The notes under the pieces: generated by a model | Database searches by the model: none | Told to the model about the DNA's origin: nothing | What the model saw: the letters and a program-made list of their open reading frames with translations, nothing else | Shown: positions 32,672 through 40,919 of the stretch, piece after piece | How positions within the stretch are numbered: the first letter of the stretch is position 1 | Layout: each line of letters begins with the position of its first letter | NCBI GenBank assembly: GCA_000955785.1 | Contig: JYOD01000092.1 | Coordinates: 1 to 61,480, forward strand | Origin: Burkholderiaceae bacterium 16 | Lineage (GTDB): Bacteria > Pseudomonadota > Gammaproteobacteria > Burkholderiales > Burkholderiaceae | Length of the DNA: 61,480 bases | Reading direction: 5' to 3' | Position numbers and translations under genes: made by a program

Positions 32672-33910
32672 ATGACATCTCAAACAGAAGTTGCAGAAAG
32701 CCAAGCCGTTCCGAGCGCTGGAACGCCTGCCAAGCCTGCCTATGGCGCCAACCGTCAGATTCATCGACGACTAAGACAGATCCTCTCTCTTGCCGATTTT
32801 GAAGTCGCGGCAAAGAGGGGGCTTCCGCGCCCGATCTTTGGCTACATTGCCGGTGCCGCGGAGGATGGAAAGTCGCTTGCCGCAAACAGGACGGCATTCG
32901 ACGATGTCAAGTTTCGTCCCAAAGTTCTTGTCGACGTGTCGGGAAGGTCGCAAGCGACTGAGATCTTTGGGCAACGTTACGCTTCTCCCTTTGGCGTGGC
33001 GCCCGTTGGAATCAGTGCGATTGCCGCTTACCGCGGCGATGTGGTCCTCGCGCAAACGGCGCGGGAAGAGCAGATACCCGCAATCATGAGCGGCACGTCC
33101 TTGATTCCGATGGAATCCGTTCAGGCGGCCGCGCCAGGTACGTGGTTTCAGGCGTACCTGCCAGGCGACGCCGCACGCAGGGACGCCCTGATTGAGCGGA
33201 TTGAAGCGGCCGGGTTCGCTACGCTTGTCCTTACGGTTGATATTCCCGTTTGGGCCAACCGGGAGAATAACGTCCGTACTGGCTTCTCTTTGCCTTTGCG
33301 ACCATCTGTCCGCTTGGCATTCGATGGCGTGTCTCGGCCGCGTTGGCTGGCCGGGACGTTCGCCAGAACGCTAGTTTCGAGTGGGATGCCGCATTTTGAG
33401 AATTCTTTTGCGTCTCGCGGCGCACCGATCTTGTCGGCCTCCGCTATTCGCGATACGACGGGGCGCGATCATCTGAGTTGGACGGATATTGAGCGAATCC
33501 GGCAAAGATGGCGCGGCAACCTGGTCATAAAGGGCATTTTGCATACGTCCGACGCCGAACGCGCTGTCGCCTTGGGCGCCGACGGCATCATTGTCTCGAA
33601 TCACGGTGGGCGCCAATTGGACGGTGCCGTGGAACCGCTTGCTGTTTTGCCGGAGATTTGTGAGGCAGTCGCGCACAAGACAACCGTCATGATGGACAGC
33701 GGTATCCGGCGAGGCGGCGATGTTCTGAAAGCGTTGGCAATGGGCGCCCGCTTTGTCTTCCTGGGGCGACCTTTTATTTACGCTGCGGCCGTTGGGGGAG
33801 CCGAGGGCGTTCGCCACGCCATCACGCTCTTGCGCGATGAGGTCGATCGAAATATGGCCATGCTTGGCGCGACGACCATCGCAGATGTGAACAATACCGT
33901 CATCGTCTAG
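32672..33910 (+). CDS. FMN-dependent 2-hydroxyacid dehydrogenase (LldD/glycolate oxidase-like)
   Basis: A 412-residue flavoprotein of the L-lactate dehydrogenase/glycolate oxidase family. It has the FMN-binding barrel with R-P-I-F-G-Y-I-A-G-A-A-E-D, F-G-V-A-P-V-G, the catalytic His in V-S-N-H-G-G-R-Q-L-D (near residue 311), D-S-G-I-R-R-G-G-D-V and G-A-R-F-V-F-L-G-R-P. It is slightly longer than usual at the N-terminus. It follows glaH in the same direction, 66 nt on, and nothing else is in the operon. I infer that it oxidises the L-2-hydroxyglutarate made by GlaH back to 2-oxoglutarate, in place of LhgO. Lactate or another 2-hydroxyacid remains possible. Confidence 0.88.
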   Translation: MTSQTEVAESQAVPSAGTPAKPAYGANRQIHRRLRQILSLADFEVAAKRGLPRPIFGYIAGAAEDGKSLAANRTAFDDVKFRPKVLVDVSGRSQATEIFGQRYASPFGVAPVGISAIAAYRGDVVLAQTAREEQIPAIMSGTSLIPMESVQAAAPGTWFQAYLPGDAARRDALIERIEAAGFATLVLTVDIPVWANRENNVRTGFSLPLRPSVRLAFDGVSRPRWLAGTFARTLVSSGMPHFENSFASRGAPILSASAIRDTTGRDHLSWTDIERIRQRWRGNLVIKGILHTSDAERAVALGADGIIVSNHGGRQLDGAVEPLAVLPEICEAVAHKTTVMMDSGIRRGGDVLKALAMGARFVFLGRPFIYAAAVGGAEGVRHAITLLRDEVDRNMAMLGATTIADVNNTVIV

Positions 33911-34359
33911 GGCCACAGAACCCGCCGAATTGCATCGCGCTTCTCTACTCCCATGTAGCCCGCATCGCCAAACGCATGGTCCTCGTGGCCATGCGGCAAT
34001 GCCTGCGCCTGCGATACGTCCGACTCGTTGGCCCTTGGGGTAGTTTGGCTCGAGCGCCGCTATCAGCCGCAGCCACGGCACAACGCTTCTCATCGCCGCC
34101 AGGAAGCGCTGCCGGCGCGGTACCCTCGTCTTACGCTGCCCTTACGCTTCTGCAAAACTGATTTGACGCGTCATTTCCGCACCTGACTTGTACACATGCT
34201 CATGACAACGCACTCAGCCGATGTCGCGACGACTCGCGCACCGATTTGATCGGCATTTTCCTGGCGTCATGTGATCGGGATTGAGCACGCGTGCCCAAAC
34301 CGGCGTGCTCACGCCGCGCAAAGGCATTCGGAATTGAAGGGTGCAGGTCGCAGGCAGAT

Positions 34360-34745
34360 GATCGGAAGCCGTGCGTGCATTCAGGGGGGAGGCGGCATTC
34401 ACATCGTGGCTATGCCTGGTTGCGGGCAACAAAATCTCTGTCGGCAAGATACTGCCGTCAAAGACGCGCCGCTCGTCCAGCAAGGCCTCGGCTGCGCGGC
34501 GTCTTGTTGCCGTCGTATTCGGCGAGTCGGATACCACGCTGAGCGGCTTTTGCCGACGGCTGTCGGCGCGGATCGGCGACGCCAAGGCGATCGCTACCAC
34601 CGCTACCGCCACCGTTAGTGAGATCGCGGCGCTCTTCTGCGACACACAGCGCTATGGCGTGGGACATGTGGATCCCGACGCCGCGTACGACAAAGATCGC
34701 TGCCGACAGCGGGTCCTGAACAACCTGACCCGACTGCCAATTCAC
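34360..34745 (+). mobile_element. Degraded IS110-like transposase remnant
   Basis: A plus-strand frame reads A-F-T-S-W-L-C-L-V-A-G-N-K-I-S-V-G-K, then R-I-G-D-A-K-A-I-A-T-T-A, then Q-R-Y-G-V-G-H-V-D-P-D-A-A-Y and R-Q-R-V-L-N-N-L-T-R. This recalls the C-terminal half of IS110-type transposases (A-x-W-L-G-L-V-P-R-Q, then a helical tail) but with several changed positions. The remaining gap 33911-34360 shows no gene I can support. Confidence 0.5.
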
Positions 34746-34807
34746 TGGGTTACGCTTTGCCGACCAAAGCAGCCTGACGGCTCGCGTTTCCCAGGATGGG
34801 GGAACAC

Positions 34808-35788
34808 TCAAATCTCGAAAATGGACGAGCCCGTGGTCTTTCGAGCTTCCAGGTCCCGATGTGCCTGCACGGCGTCCTCCAAGGCATAGCGCTGATTGAT
34901 CTCGATGCGGATGCGGCCTGCCGCCACGTGGCCGAATAGTTCATCGACCAGTGCCGCCTTCTCGGCCGGATCGGCGATGTAGTCGGCCAGGCCCGGGCGG
35001 GTCAGGTACAGCGAGCCCTTGCGGGCCAGAATTTGCGGATCAAACGGCGGGATTGTGCCGGAGGCGGTACCGACGCAGACCATCAGCCCGCGGCGCTTGA
35101 GGGAGTCTAGCGAGGACATGAAGGTGGCCTTGCCCACGCTGTCGAAGACCACGGACACACCCACTCCGTCGGTCAGTTCCCGCACGCGCTTGGCCACATC
35201 CTCATGGCTGTAGTTGATCGTGTGATCGCAGCCGTGGGCGCGCGCCACTTCGGCCTTGGCATCGGTCGAAACCGTGCCAATCACCGTCAGCCCGAGCAAT
35301 TTGGCCCATTGCGAAACGATCAGGCCAACACCGCCTGCTGCGGCATGCAGCAGCACGGCCTCGCCCGCCACGAAAGGATAGATTCGACGCACCAGGTAAG
35401 CAGCGGACAAGCCCCGCATGGTCATGGCCGCCGCGGCTTCGCAACTGATGGCCTCCGGCAGTTTGATCAGCAGTGCGGCGGAAATCAGCCGCTCAGTGCT
35501 GTAGGCGCCCAACGTGTTGATAAAGCCCGTGTAGGTCACACGGTCGCCGACCGCCAACTGGGTCACGCCGGCACCGACTGCCTCGACCACGCCGGCGGCC
35601 TCGTTGCCGACGCCGCTGGGCAGCGGAACCTGGTAAATGCCACCGCGGAAGTAGGTGTCAGCAAAATTCAGGCCCACGGCCACGTGGCGGACGCGGACCT
35701 CTCCCGGTCCCGGTTCGCCAACCTCAACGTCCTCGAAACGAAGGACATCGGGCCCACCCGTTTCGTAGAATTTAACGACTTTTGCCAT
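34808..35788 (-). CDS. NADPH:quinone oxidoreductase (zeta-crystallin-like MDR)
   Basis: A 326-residue zinc-free medium-chain reductase. It has L-N-F-A-D-T-Y-F-R-G-G, G-N-E-A-A-G-V-V-E-A-V-G and the nucleotide-binding H-A-A-A-G-G-V-G-L-I-V-S-Q-W-A-K, followed by D-H-T-I-N-Y and G-x-S-V-V-F-D-S-V-G-K. The zinc-ligand cysteines of alcohol dehydrogenases are absent, as in Qor. It should reduce quinones by one electron or related enones, in the cytoplasm. It is a single gene flanked by remnants, so it gives little context. ATG 35788 is the natural start. Confidence 0.9.
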   Translation of the reverse strand: MAKVVKFYETGGPDVLRFEDVEVGEPGPGEVRVRHVAVGLNFADTYFRGGIYQVPLPSGVGNEAAGVVEAVGAGVTQLAVGDRVTYTGFINTLGAYSTERLISAALLIKLPEAISCEAAAAMTMRGLSAAYLVRRIYPFVAGEAVLLHAAAGGVGLIVSQWAKLLGLTVIGTVSTDAKAEVARAHGCDHTINYSHEDVAKRVRELTDGVGVSVVFDSVGKATFMSSLDSLKRRGLMVCVGTASGTIPPFDPQILARKGSLYLTRPGLADYIADPAEKAALVDELFGHVAAGRIRIEINQRYALEDAVQAHRDLEARKTTGSSIFEI

Positions 35789-36162
35789 GTTGTCTCCTGT
35801 TCTGTATCAAATAAGACAGTTCGCCTGCGGCTTGCAGCTTGCGCTCGCCAAAGGACATATGAATTTGGTGGCACAGTTGGCCAGGCTGCAGAAAATTTGC
35901 CATAGGCGGCTTGGGAAAGCCACCTATGGCTTCTCCCGGCTAGCAGTGGTGCTTAAGCGGGAACGGCTTGGCTTGCTGCTGGGCTCCGGGCATTCAAGCG
36001 TCGCTGCGTATCGGCCTTGTGTTGTAGCCATTGCGGTCCGTAGGGCGCGGCTTGAATGACCAGAGGCTGCTGGTTTTCAGGCAGAAGAGAGTTGTCCAGA
36101 AAGTGCGTTTGCATCTCCTTTACCCGGTTGATGTCAGAATGTCCTTTGCGACGAGTGAATCA

Positions 36163-36357
36163 TCTGGCCTGGCGCCACTTCCCGCTTTACCTTGCACGCC
36201 TCGAACTTGTCTTTTTATGACAATAGTCCGCTGACGCAGGAGCACTGGATCGCCGACTACCGCAGCTTCGATCCGGACGGCGACGCAAGGCAAGATTGCA
36301 TCACGTGCGCGGACCTGCTGTCCAACCTGGCCTCCGCCCGACGGGAGTCATACTGAC
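36163..36357 (+). repeat. Second copy of an unknown coding fragment
   Basis: The first 70 nt match 28983-29055 in inverted orientation. Here the frame continues to a TGA near 36357, reading Q-E-H-W-I-A-D-Y-R-S-F-D-P-D-G-D-A-R and C-I-T-C-A-D-L-L-S-N-L. I do not recognise the family. The start is missing, so it is a fragment. The rest of 35789-36160 shows nothing I can support. Confidence 0.4.
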
Positions 36358-36365
36358 TTTCGCGA

Positions 36366-36671
36366 AAGCGGGCAACTAGCGGTCGCCCTGCTGCCCGACG
36401 TACCAAGCTCTCCGGAACGCGGATATACTGATTTGAACGCCCCCGCCGTGGATCGGCATGCGGGTGCCCGGCTGCACGGCGAAACGATCACCAGGCGCCT
36501 TCATCACGAAGTGAGGTCGTCTGGCACACCGCGGCGGTTCGCGAAAGGCTGCGTTCGCCGGGATTCGAGCCCGCGCCAGACAGCACCCTGGATGAGCAGC
36601 AGCGCGACCTGAAAGCACAGTCCGTATCGAACAGGGAAATTGAGCGGCGCCTCGGCATCAGGCCGGACTGA
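36366..36671 (+). pseudogene. Bug receptor C-terminal remnant, frameshifted
   Basis: On the plus strand L-A-V-A-L-L-P-D-V-P-S-S-P-E-R-G-Y-T-D-L-N-A-P-A matches the C-lobe of Bug receptors (L-P-D-V-P-T-x-x-E-x-G-Y-P-D-L). After a slip a second frame reads W-I-G-M-R-V-P-G, and the first frame resumes with R-E-R-L-R-S-P-G-F-E-P-A-P-D and ends G-I-R-P-D, the usual tail. The front two thirds are gone. It ends about 60 bp ahead of the SDR gene, on the same strand. Confidence 0.6.
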
Positions 36672-36730
36672 ACCTGCGGTCGCCACTAATCGCGCAGCAT
36701 TGCCCCAACGAAACGACATCAAGAGAAGGA

Positions 36731-37531
36731 ATGAAGATGGCCAATGGCTTTGACACGGAGTTTTTTGCCGAGCGCTTCGGCCTGCGCGCTCTGACGGCAA
36801 TCGTCACCGGCGCTGGCTCGGGACTTGGGCGGCAGGCGGCAAGGACGCTGGCCGCCACCGGCGCGCATATCGCCCTGCTGGGCAGGCGGCCGGAGCCGCT
36901 GCAGGAAACTGCAAAACTGATCGCACAGGCCGGCGGTACGGCGCGGGCCTTTCCCGTCGATGTTGCCGACCAGGAAGCCGTGCGCCTTGCCTTGGATGAA
37001 ATCCAGCAAAGCATGCCGCCGCTATGGGCGCTTGTGAACAATGCGGGCGTCGGAGGGCGCGCGGCGCTGCTCGACGTGGACGAGAAGATGTTCGACCGGG
37101 TATTCGACGTGAACACGAAGGCCGCGTTGCTGATGTCTACCGCCTTCGCACGCCGGCTCATCGACAGGCAGTTGCCGGGCCGCATCATCAATATATGCTC
37201 GCTCGCCGCGCAGACGCACTCGCCGCACCTCGGCATCTACGGCGCCAGCAAGGCGGCGCTGGAGCATCTGACCCGCACGATGGCCCATGAATTAGCGTGC
37301 CACGGTATCAACGTCAACGCCATCAATCCCGGCTTCATCGAGACTGACATCAACCGCGCCATGTTCCAGAGCCCCGCGGGCAGGAAGATCGTTGAGGGTC
37401 TGCCTCGCCGCCGCCTCGGCACGCCCGAGGCGCTCGATGGCGCGCTGCTGATGCTCGCTTCACCGGCCAGCGCATTCATGACCGGCTCGACGCTCGTCGT
37501 GGATGATGGGCAACGCTTCAGCATCGGCTAA
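36731..37531 (+). CDS. Short-chain dehydrogenase/reductase
   Basis: A 266-residue classical SDR. The cofactor loop is T-G-A-G-S-G-L-G, then N-N-A-G-V, and the catalytic Ser (I-C-S-L-A-A), Tyr and Lys (Y-G-A-S-K) are in place. It ends with the usual F-M-T-G-S-T-L-V-V-D-D-G. GAGAAGGA precedes the ATG at 36731. The residue after the second strand is Arg (L-L-G-R-R), which favours NADP(H). It should act on a keto or hydroxy group of a small acid or CoA ester. The gene stands alone between a bug remnant and an AraC remnant; its substrate is unknown. Confidence 0.9.
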   Translation: MKMANGFDTEFFAERFGLRALTAIVTGAGSGLGRQAARTLAATGAHIALLGRRPEPLQETAKLIAQAGGTARAFPVDVADQEAVRLALDEIQQSMPPLWALVNNAGVGGRAALLDVDEKMFDRVFDVNTKAALLMSTAFARRLIDRQLPGRIINICSLAAQTHSPHLGIYGASKAALEHLTRTMAHELACHGINVNAINPGFIETDINRAMFQSPAGRKIVEGLPRRRLGTPEALDGALLMLASPASAFMTGSTLVVDDGQRFSIG

Positions 37532-37543
37532 GTCCAGCCTCTG

Positions 37544-37669
37544 CCGCCATTTCGTGACGCCGCAACCGAAACGGTGGCTGAGCCATCTGGAGACGGCGCT
37601 GAGAGAGACGAAACCCAGCAGCGCCGCGGCTTCGGACAGTGGCCGCGCCTGACTCTCGATATAGCGGCA
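37544..37669 (-). pseudogene. AraC-family regulator C-terminal remnant
   Basis: The minus strand reads Y-I-E-S-Q-A-R-P-L-S-E-A-A-A-L-L-G-F then S-A-V-S-R-W-L-S-H-R-F-G-C and K-W-R. This is the second HTH of an AraC regulator of the OruR type, like the intact gene at 24549. No N-terminal effector domain is found upstream, where the frame breaks. The remaining 37670-38113 shows no gene I can support. Confidence 0.6.
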
Positions 37670-38113
37670 TGCGCGGTCTGTGCAACTGCCACCTCGATGG
37701 CAGGCTTGTCCGGATCGAAGCATGGACCAGCGCGACGGATCATCCGCCGTTGGCGGCGTGGCAGGTTGGCCCAGGTAACGCCCGGGCGAGCCACGTCCTT
37801 GACGGCGCAGGATGATCCTCGGTTGACGCGGCAGGGAGCCCGGAAGCCGGCGCGTCGGGGGACGGCACTTCCGTAGCGACGGACCAGGGCGAGGGAAGGC
37901 GAGAAGCCGCCACAGGTGGTGAAGTCGCTGTCTGCATCAGCAGGCTGCAACCACCTCGACCGGACGTTTGCGCGGCAATAGCACCCGACCAGCCTTCGAG
38001 CGCTTCTTCGTCGCATCGTGCAACGGCTTCTTCGCCATGGCACACATCTCCAATTATTCCGTTGGAGACATTACGCGCCACCGCAGAAGTGGTTGCCCTG
38101 TTTTAGGGAATTC

Positions 38114-38443
38114 TCAATACTTGAATTCTGGCGGGCGTAGCCAAAGTTGCTTGTCCTCCACGACGACTTCATAGGTGCGGATACACAAGCTCGGAGATGC
38201 AGTGCACTGGCCGTTGCGAATATCAAATCGCAAGCCGTGTGCAGGGCAGCTGATAACGTGCTCAACACACGAACCTCCTGCCATGGAGGCTCCCGCATGC
38301 GGGCAACTGTTTTCCATGGCAAAGAATTGGCCGCCAAGGTTGAACACGATTGCCGATTGACCGTCTTGCAACAAGACCAGTTTGCCTGCGCCTGGAGCCA
38401 GCGACTCCGGAGGCCCGACCAGAATCCATTCGGAATCAGGCAT
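38114..38443 (-). CDS. Rieske [2Fe-2S] ferredoxin
   Basis: A 109-residue Rieske ferredoxin of the biphenyl-dioxygenase type. The cluster ligands are C47 and H49 in S-C-P-H-A-G and C66 and H69 in S-C-P-A-H-G. It has no signal peptide or membrane helix, so it is a cytoplasmic electron carrier. Its start (38443) overlaps the end of the FrnE-like gene by 8 nt, showing co-translation. Such ferredoxins normally feed a ring-hydroxylating oxygenase, but no oxygenase or reductase is beside it, so its partner must be elsewhere or lost. Confidence 0.88.
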   Translation of the reverse strand: MPDSEWILVGPPESLAPGAGKLVLLQDGQSAIVFNLGGQFFAMENSCPHAGASMAGGSCVEHVISCPAHGLRFDIRNGQCTASPSLCIRTYEVVVEDKQLWLRPPEFKY

Positions 38444-39137
38444 CGGATTTGCACCCGCTGTTCAAACGCATGGCCGCCACGGCTTTCTGCATGATATGAA
38501 TCAACTCGCTTGCTGGAGCTGCGCCAGTGACCGGCCACTGCCCATTGAAGACGAGATGAGGAACCCCTCCTGCATGGCCGGCCCCCCTTGAAGACCGGAG
38601 CGGAGAGGACGCCCTGGCATCCCAACTGAACCCTGACGATTGAGCCAGGGCCTGCAGTGTCTCTGTCGAACCGATGTCTTGCCCTTGGGAGAAGAATGCA
38701 CAGTAGATGGACTCTACCAACTGGTACATGGCCTCCGGCACCAGCTTGGACTGGGCCGCATTGACCAAGGCACATGCCAGCACCGAATTCGGGAAGGTCG
38801 CAATGTTTTCGAAGTTCAACGATAGATCAACCGATTCGGCCACAGCGCGAATCTGTGCGCGGCGCATCGCCACAGCCCGTTGGCCACCAAGCCTTGCTTC
38901 ATAGAATTCTTGGTACGGAATGCCTTGCGCAGGAATCTGCGGCAGCAAAGCATTGGCATGCCATATCGTCTCCAGCTCCAAACCAGGATGCTGCTGTCGA
39001 AAGCTTGCCCATGCTGAACGCAGATTGCGCAACCCAATCCAGCACCAGGGGCAAATCAGGTCAAGGTAAAAATCAACGCGCAGAGTTTGCCGCGATGTGG
39101 TGGCAGGAACCCCACCCGAAATTTCAGAGAAATTCAC
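38436..39137 (-). CDS. FrnE-like DsbA-family protein (CPWC)
   Basis: A 233-residue thioredoxin-fold protein of the DsbA/FrnE/2-hydroxychromene-2-carboxylate isomerase group. It has V-D-F-Y-L-D-L-I-C-P-W-C-W-I-G with redox Cys29 and Cys32 and a helical insert. The C-terminal half is G-A-G-H-A-G-G-V-P-H-L-V-F-N. The GTG start at 39137 is favoured because AAGGA lies 8 nt ahead and the family usually begins near there; an ATG at 39215 would overlap the hydrolase fragment. There is no signal peptide, so it works in the cytoplasm, as a thiol oxidoreductase or GSH-dependent isomerase. It is coupled to the Rieske ferredoxin gene downstream. Confidence 0.82.
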   Translation of the reverse strand: MNFSEISGGVPATTSRQTLRVDFYLDLICPWCWIGLRNLRSAWASFRQQHPGLELETIWHANALLPQIPAQGIPYQEFYEARLGGQRAVAMRRAQIRAVAESVDLSLNFENIATFPNSVLACALVNAAQSKLVPEAMYQLVESIYCAFFSQGQDIGSTETLQALAQSSGFSWDARASSPLRSSRGAGHAGGVPHLVFNGQWPVTGAAPASELIHIMQKAVAAMRLNSGCKSDA

Positions 39138-39330
39138 GCAATAATTCCTTAGCGCCCGGCCAGGGGCCGTATCCAGATGCAGGGTTGATGTGACCGCCAT
39201 TCCCAGGATCAACAAGGCGAGAACTCCGGTCCCCCGCCAAATGAACGACCCGCTCGAACCTGGCCAAGGGATCGGGACGGCTGGCGGCTATCAGGCTGGG
39301 ATATGGCAGCTTTGTCCTGGACAGGCCGCA
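39124..39330 (-). pseudogene. RBBP9-type hydrolase C-terminal remnant
   Basis: A minus-strand frame reads K-L-P-Y-P-S-L-I-A-A-S, D-P-L-A-R-F and G-G-H-I-N-P-A-S-G-Y-G-P-W, and ends at a TGA at 39124 that overlaps the next gene's start. It matches the last third of the intact hydrolase at 26643, including the catalytic-His region. The nucleophile half is missing; the preceding sequence belongs to the Bug gene in another frame. So the hydrolase gene was truncated by a deletion next to the Bug gene. Confidence 0.65.
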
Positions 39331-39349
39331 ATGCCGCGCACGGCACATC

Positions 39350-40342
39350 TTATTCTTCGAGCCTGATTCCTGCGTCGTTGGCGATCTTCGTCCAGACTTG
39401 CAGATCATTCTGGACGATCTCGCCCAACTGCGCGGAGGACTTTACAGGAGGCGGCTCGAAGTTCAGTTTCTTCATCAGGGCCGCAATCTCGGGCAACGCC
39501 TGCACCTTGTTGACCTCATCGGCCAGCCGCTTCACGATCGCCGGACTAGTTCCGGCCGGCGCGAACATGCCGAACCATCCCACCGTACTGAACTTGTAAC
39601 CCTGTTCACCCATCGTTTTGACGTCGGCGAGCTGGGGAGACCGCACGTTGCCTACAATGGCAATGCCGCGCACCTTCCCGGATTGCAGGAACGGAACCGC
39701 CACGCTGGGATCGGTCCAGCCGATCTTCAGCACCCCCGATGATAGTTCGGTAAGCAGTTGACTAGATGTCCGATATGCGACGTGTTCGGTCTTCATGCCG
39801 GTCTGCTTCTTTAGCCACTCCATCGTCAAGTGCGCGGACGAGCCGGTGGCCCAACTGCCATAGCTGTACTTATCCGGATTCGCCTTCACGAGCGCGATGA
39901 GTCCAGGCAAGTCGTGTACCGGCAGATCCGGGCTCACCAGCAGCAACACCCCACCCACAGCTGTCTGCGCGATCGGCACGAGGCTCTTTCTTGCTTCCTG
40001 GGAAATGGGCTTGATGACGGCCGGCGCAACCACCATGTTGGATGCCGTTGTGTAGAGGATCGTGTAGCCATCCGGCGCCGCCTTGAGGACGGCGTTGGTC
40101 CCGATCACCCCACTACCACCCGGCCGGTTCTCCACGACCACAGATTGCTTCAGCGATTCGGAAAGGCGCCGCGCCATGACCCGCGCCAGCGCGTCGGTTC
40201 CCGATCCGGGAGACGACGGCACGATCATTTGAATCGGGCGCGCTGGCCAGGCTTCCTGTGCCTGGACCGGGCCTGGCGCGCACAAGGCAATGATTGTCTC
40301 GGCGCACAACGCAGCTGCGAGCAGCTTTTTCAGTAATGACAT
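39350..40342 (-). CDS. Bug/TctC-family periplasmic receptor
   Basis: A 330-residue binding protein. Its signal peptide ends near V-Q-A-Q-E-A, then W-P-A-R-P-I-Q-M-I-V-P-S-S-P-G-S-G-T-D. The usual F-P-A-G-G is S-S-P-G-S-G, a less common variant. V-E-N-R-P-G-G-S-G-V-I-G and A-P-D-G-Y-T-I-L follow. GGGGGAGACG lies just ahead of ATG 40342, which decides against the longer starts. It leads a minus-strand group with the hydrolase remnant, FrnE-like protein and Rieske ferredoxin. A GntR-type palindrome lies about 130 bp upstream. Confidence 0.9.
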   Translation of the reverse strand: MSLLKKLLAAALCAETIIALCAPGPVQAQEAWPARPIQMIVPSSPGSGTDALARVMARRLSESLKQSVVVENRPGGSGVIGTNAVLKAAPDGYTILYTTASNMVVAPAVIKPISQEARKSLVPIAQTAVGGVLLLVSPDLPVHDLPGLIALVKANPDKYSYGSWATGSSAHLTMEWLKKQTGMKTEHVAYRTSSQLLTELSSGVLKIGWTDPSVAVPFLQSGKVRGIAIVGNVRSPQLADVKTMGEQGYKFSTVGWFGMFAPAGTSPAIVKRLADEVNKVQALPEIAALMKKLNFEPPPVKSSAQLGEIVQNDLQVWTKIANDAGIRLEE

Positions 40343-40472
40343 CGTCTCCCCCATGTTTTCTGGACTATCACCCAGCCTGCCAGGTGCTGCCCGCCTCACC
40401 AACCAACTGTGCGACAAGCGACTTCTACCGGCTCAGGCTATCGTGAGCACGATCATAGCAGCCATAAATTTT

Positions 40473-40484
40473 AATGTCGACATT
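40473..40484. promoter_or_regulatory. GntR/FCD-type palindrome ahead of the Bug gene
   Basis: AATGTCGACATT is a perfect 12-bp palindrome in an AT-rich stretch. It shares the TGTCGACA core with the site in front of the porin gene (23238). It lies about 130 bp ahead of the Bug receptor start at 40342, near where a promoter should be. Confidence 0.45.
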
Positions 40485-40519
40485 ATTGTATTGACCGGTA
40501 GCGCGCGCGGCACGCTACC

Positions 40520-40892
40520 ACTGGCTCTTCGCGGTGCTTGATAATGAACTTGACGCCTGCGGGAATCGTCGACAGTACCTGGGCGTTGGCGGCTCTGGAG
40601 ACGCTGAAGAAGTGCTGGCCGGGACTGAAGCATCTGTTTGCAGATGGTGCGTACGATCGTCGCACCTTGATGGATAAAGCCGCGACGCTCGACTTCGTCG
40701 TGCGGGTGGTGCGCCGCCACGAGAATCAGGTTGGCTTCGCGGTGCTACCCCGTCGTTGGGTGGTGGAACGTACCTTCGTATGGAGGGACTACGAGCGGCG
40801 TCCTGATGCGTCCCGAGACCATGGTCTATATCTCAATGGGCGGGCTGCTACTGCGCAGAGTCGCCCATCCTTGAGTTTTCAAACGGACTCTT
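40520..40892 (+). mobile_element. IS5-family transposase C-terminal remnant
   Basis: The plus strand reads F-A-D-G-A-Y-D-R-R-T-L-M-D-K-A, V-V-R-R-H-E-N-Q-V-G-F and L-P-R-R-W-V-V-E-R-T-F, the DDE end of IS5-type (IS427 group) transposases. The Asp of the DDE triad is in A-D-G-A-Y and the Glu in V-V-E-R-T-F. The element ends with GAGTTTTCAAACGGACTC at about 40872-40889, which looks like its terminal repeat. The front half is missing. The frame drifts after V-E-R-T-F. Confidence 0.75.
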
Positions 40893-40919
40893 AGTGCAGC
40901 TGCCAAGTCGTTTTAACGA

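Noticed and set aside
34214..34645. Minus-strand ORF opposite the IS110-like remnant
   Set aside because: The other strand shows the transposase-like motifs; this frame has none.
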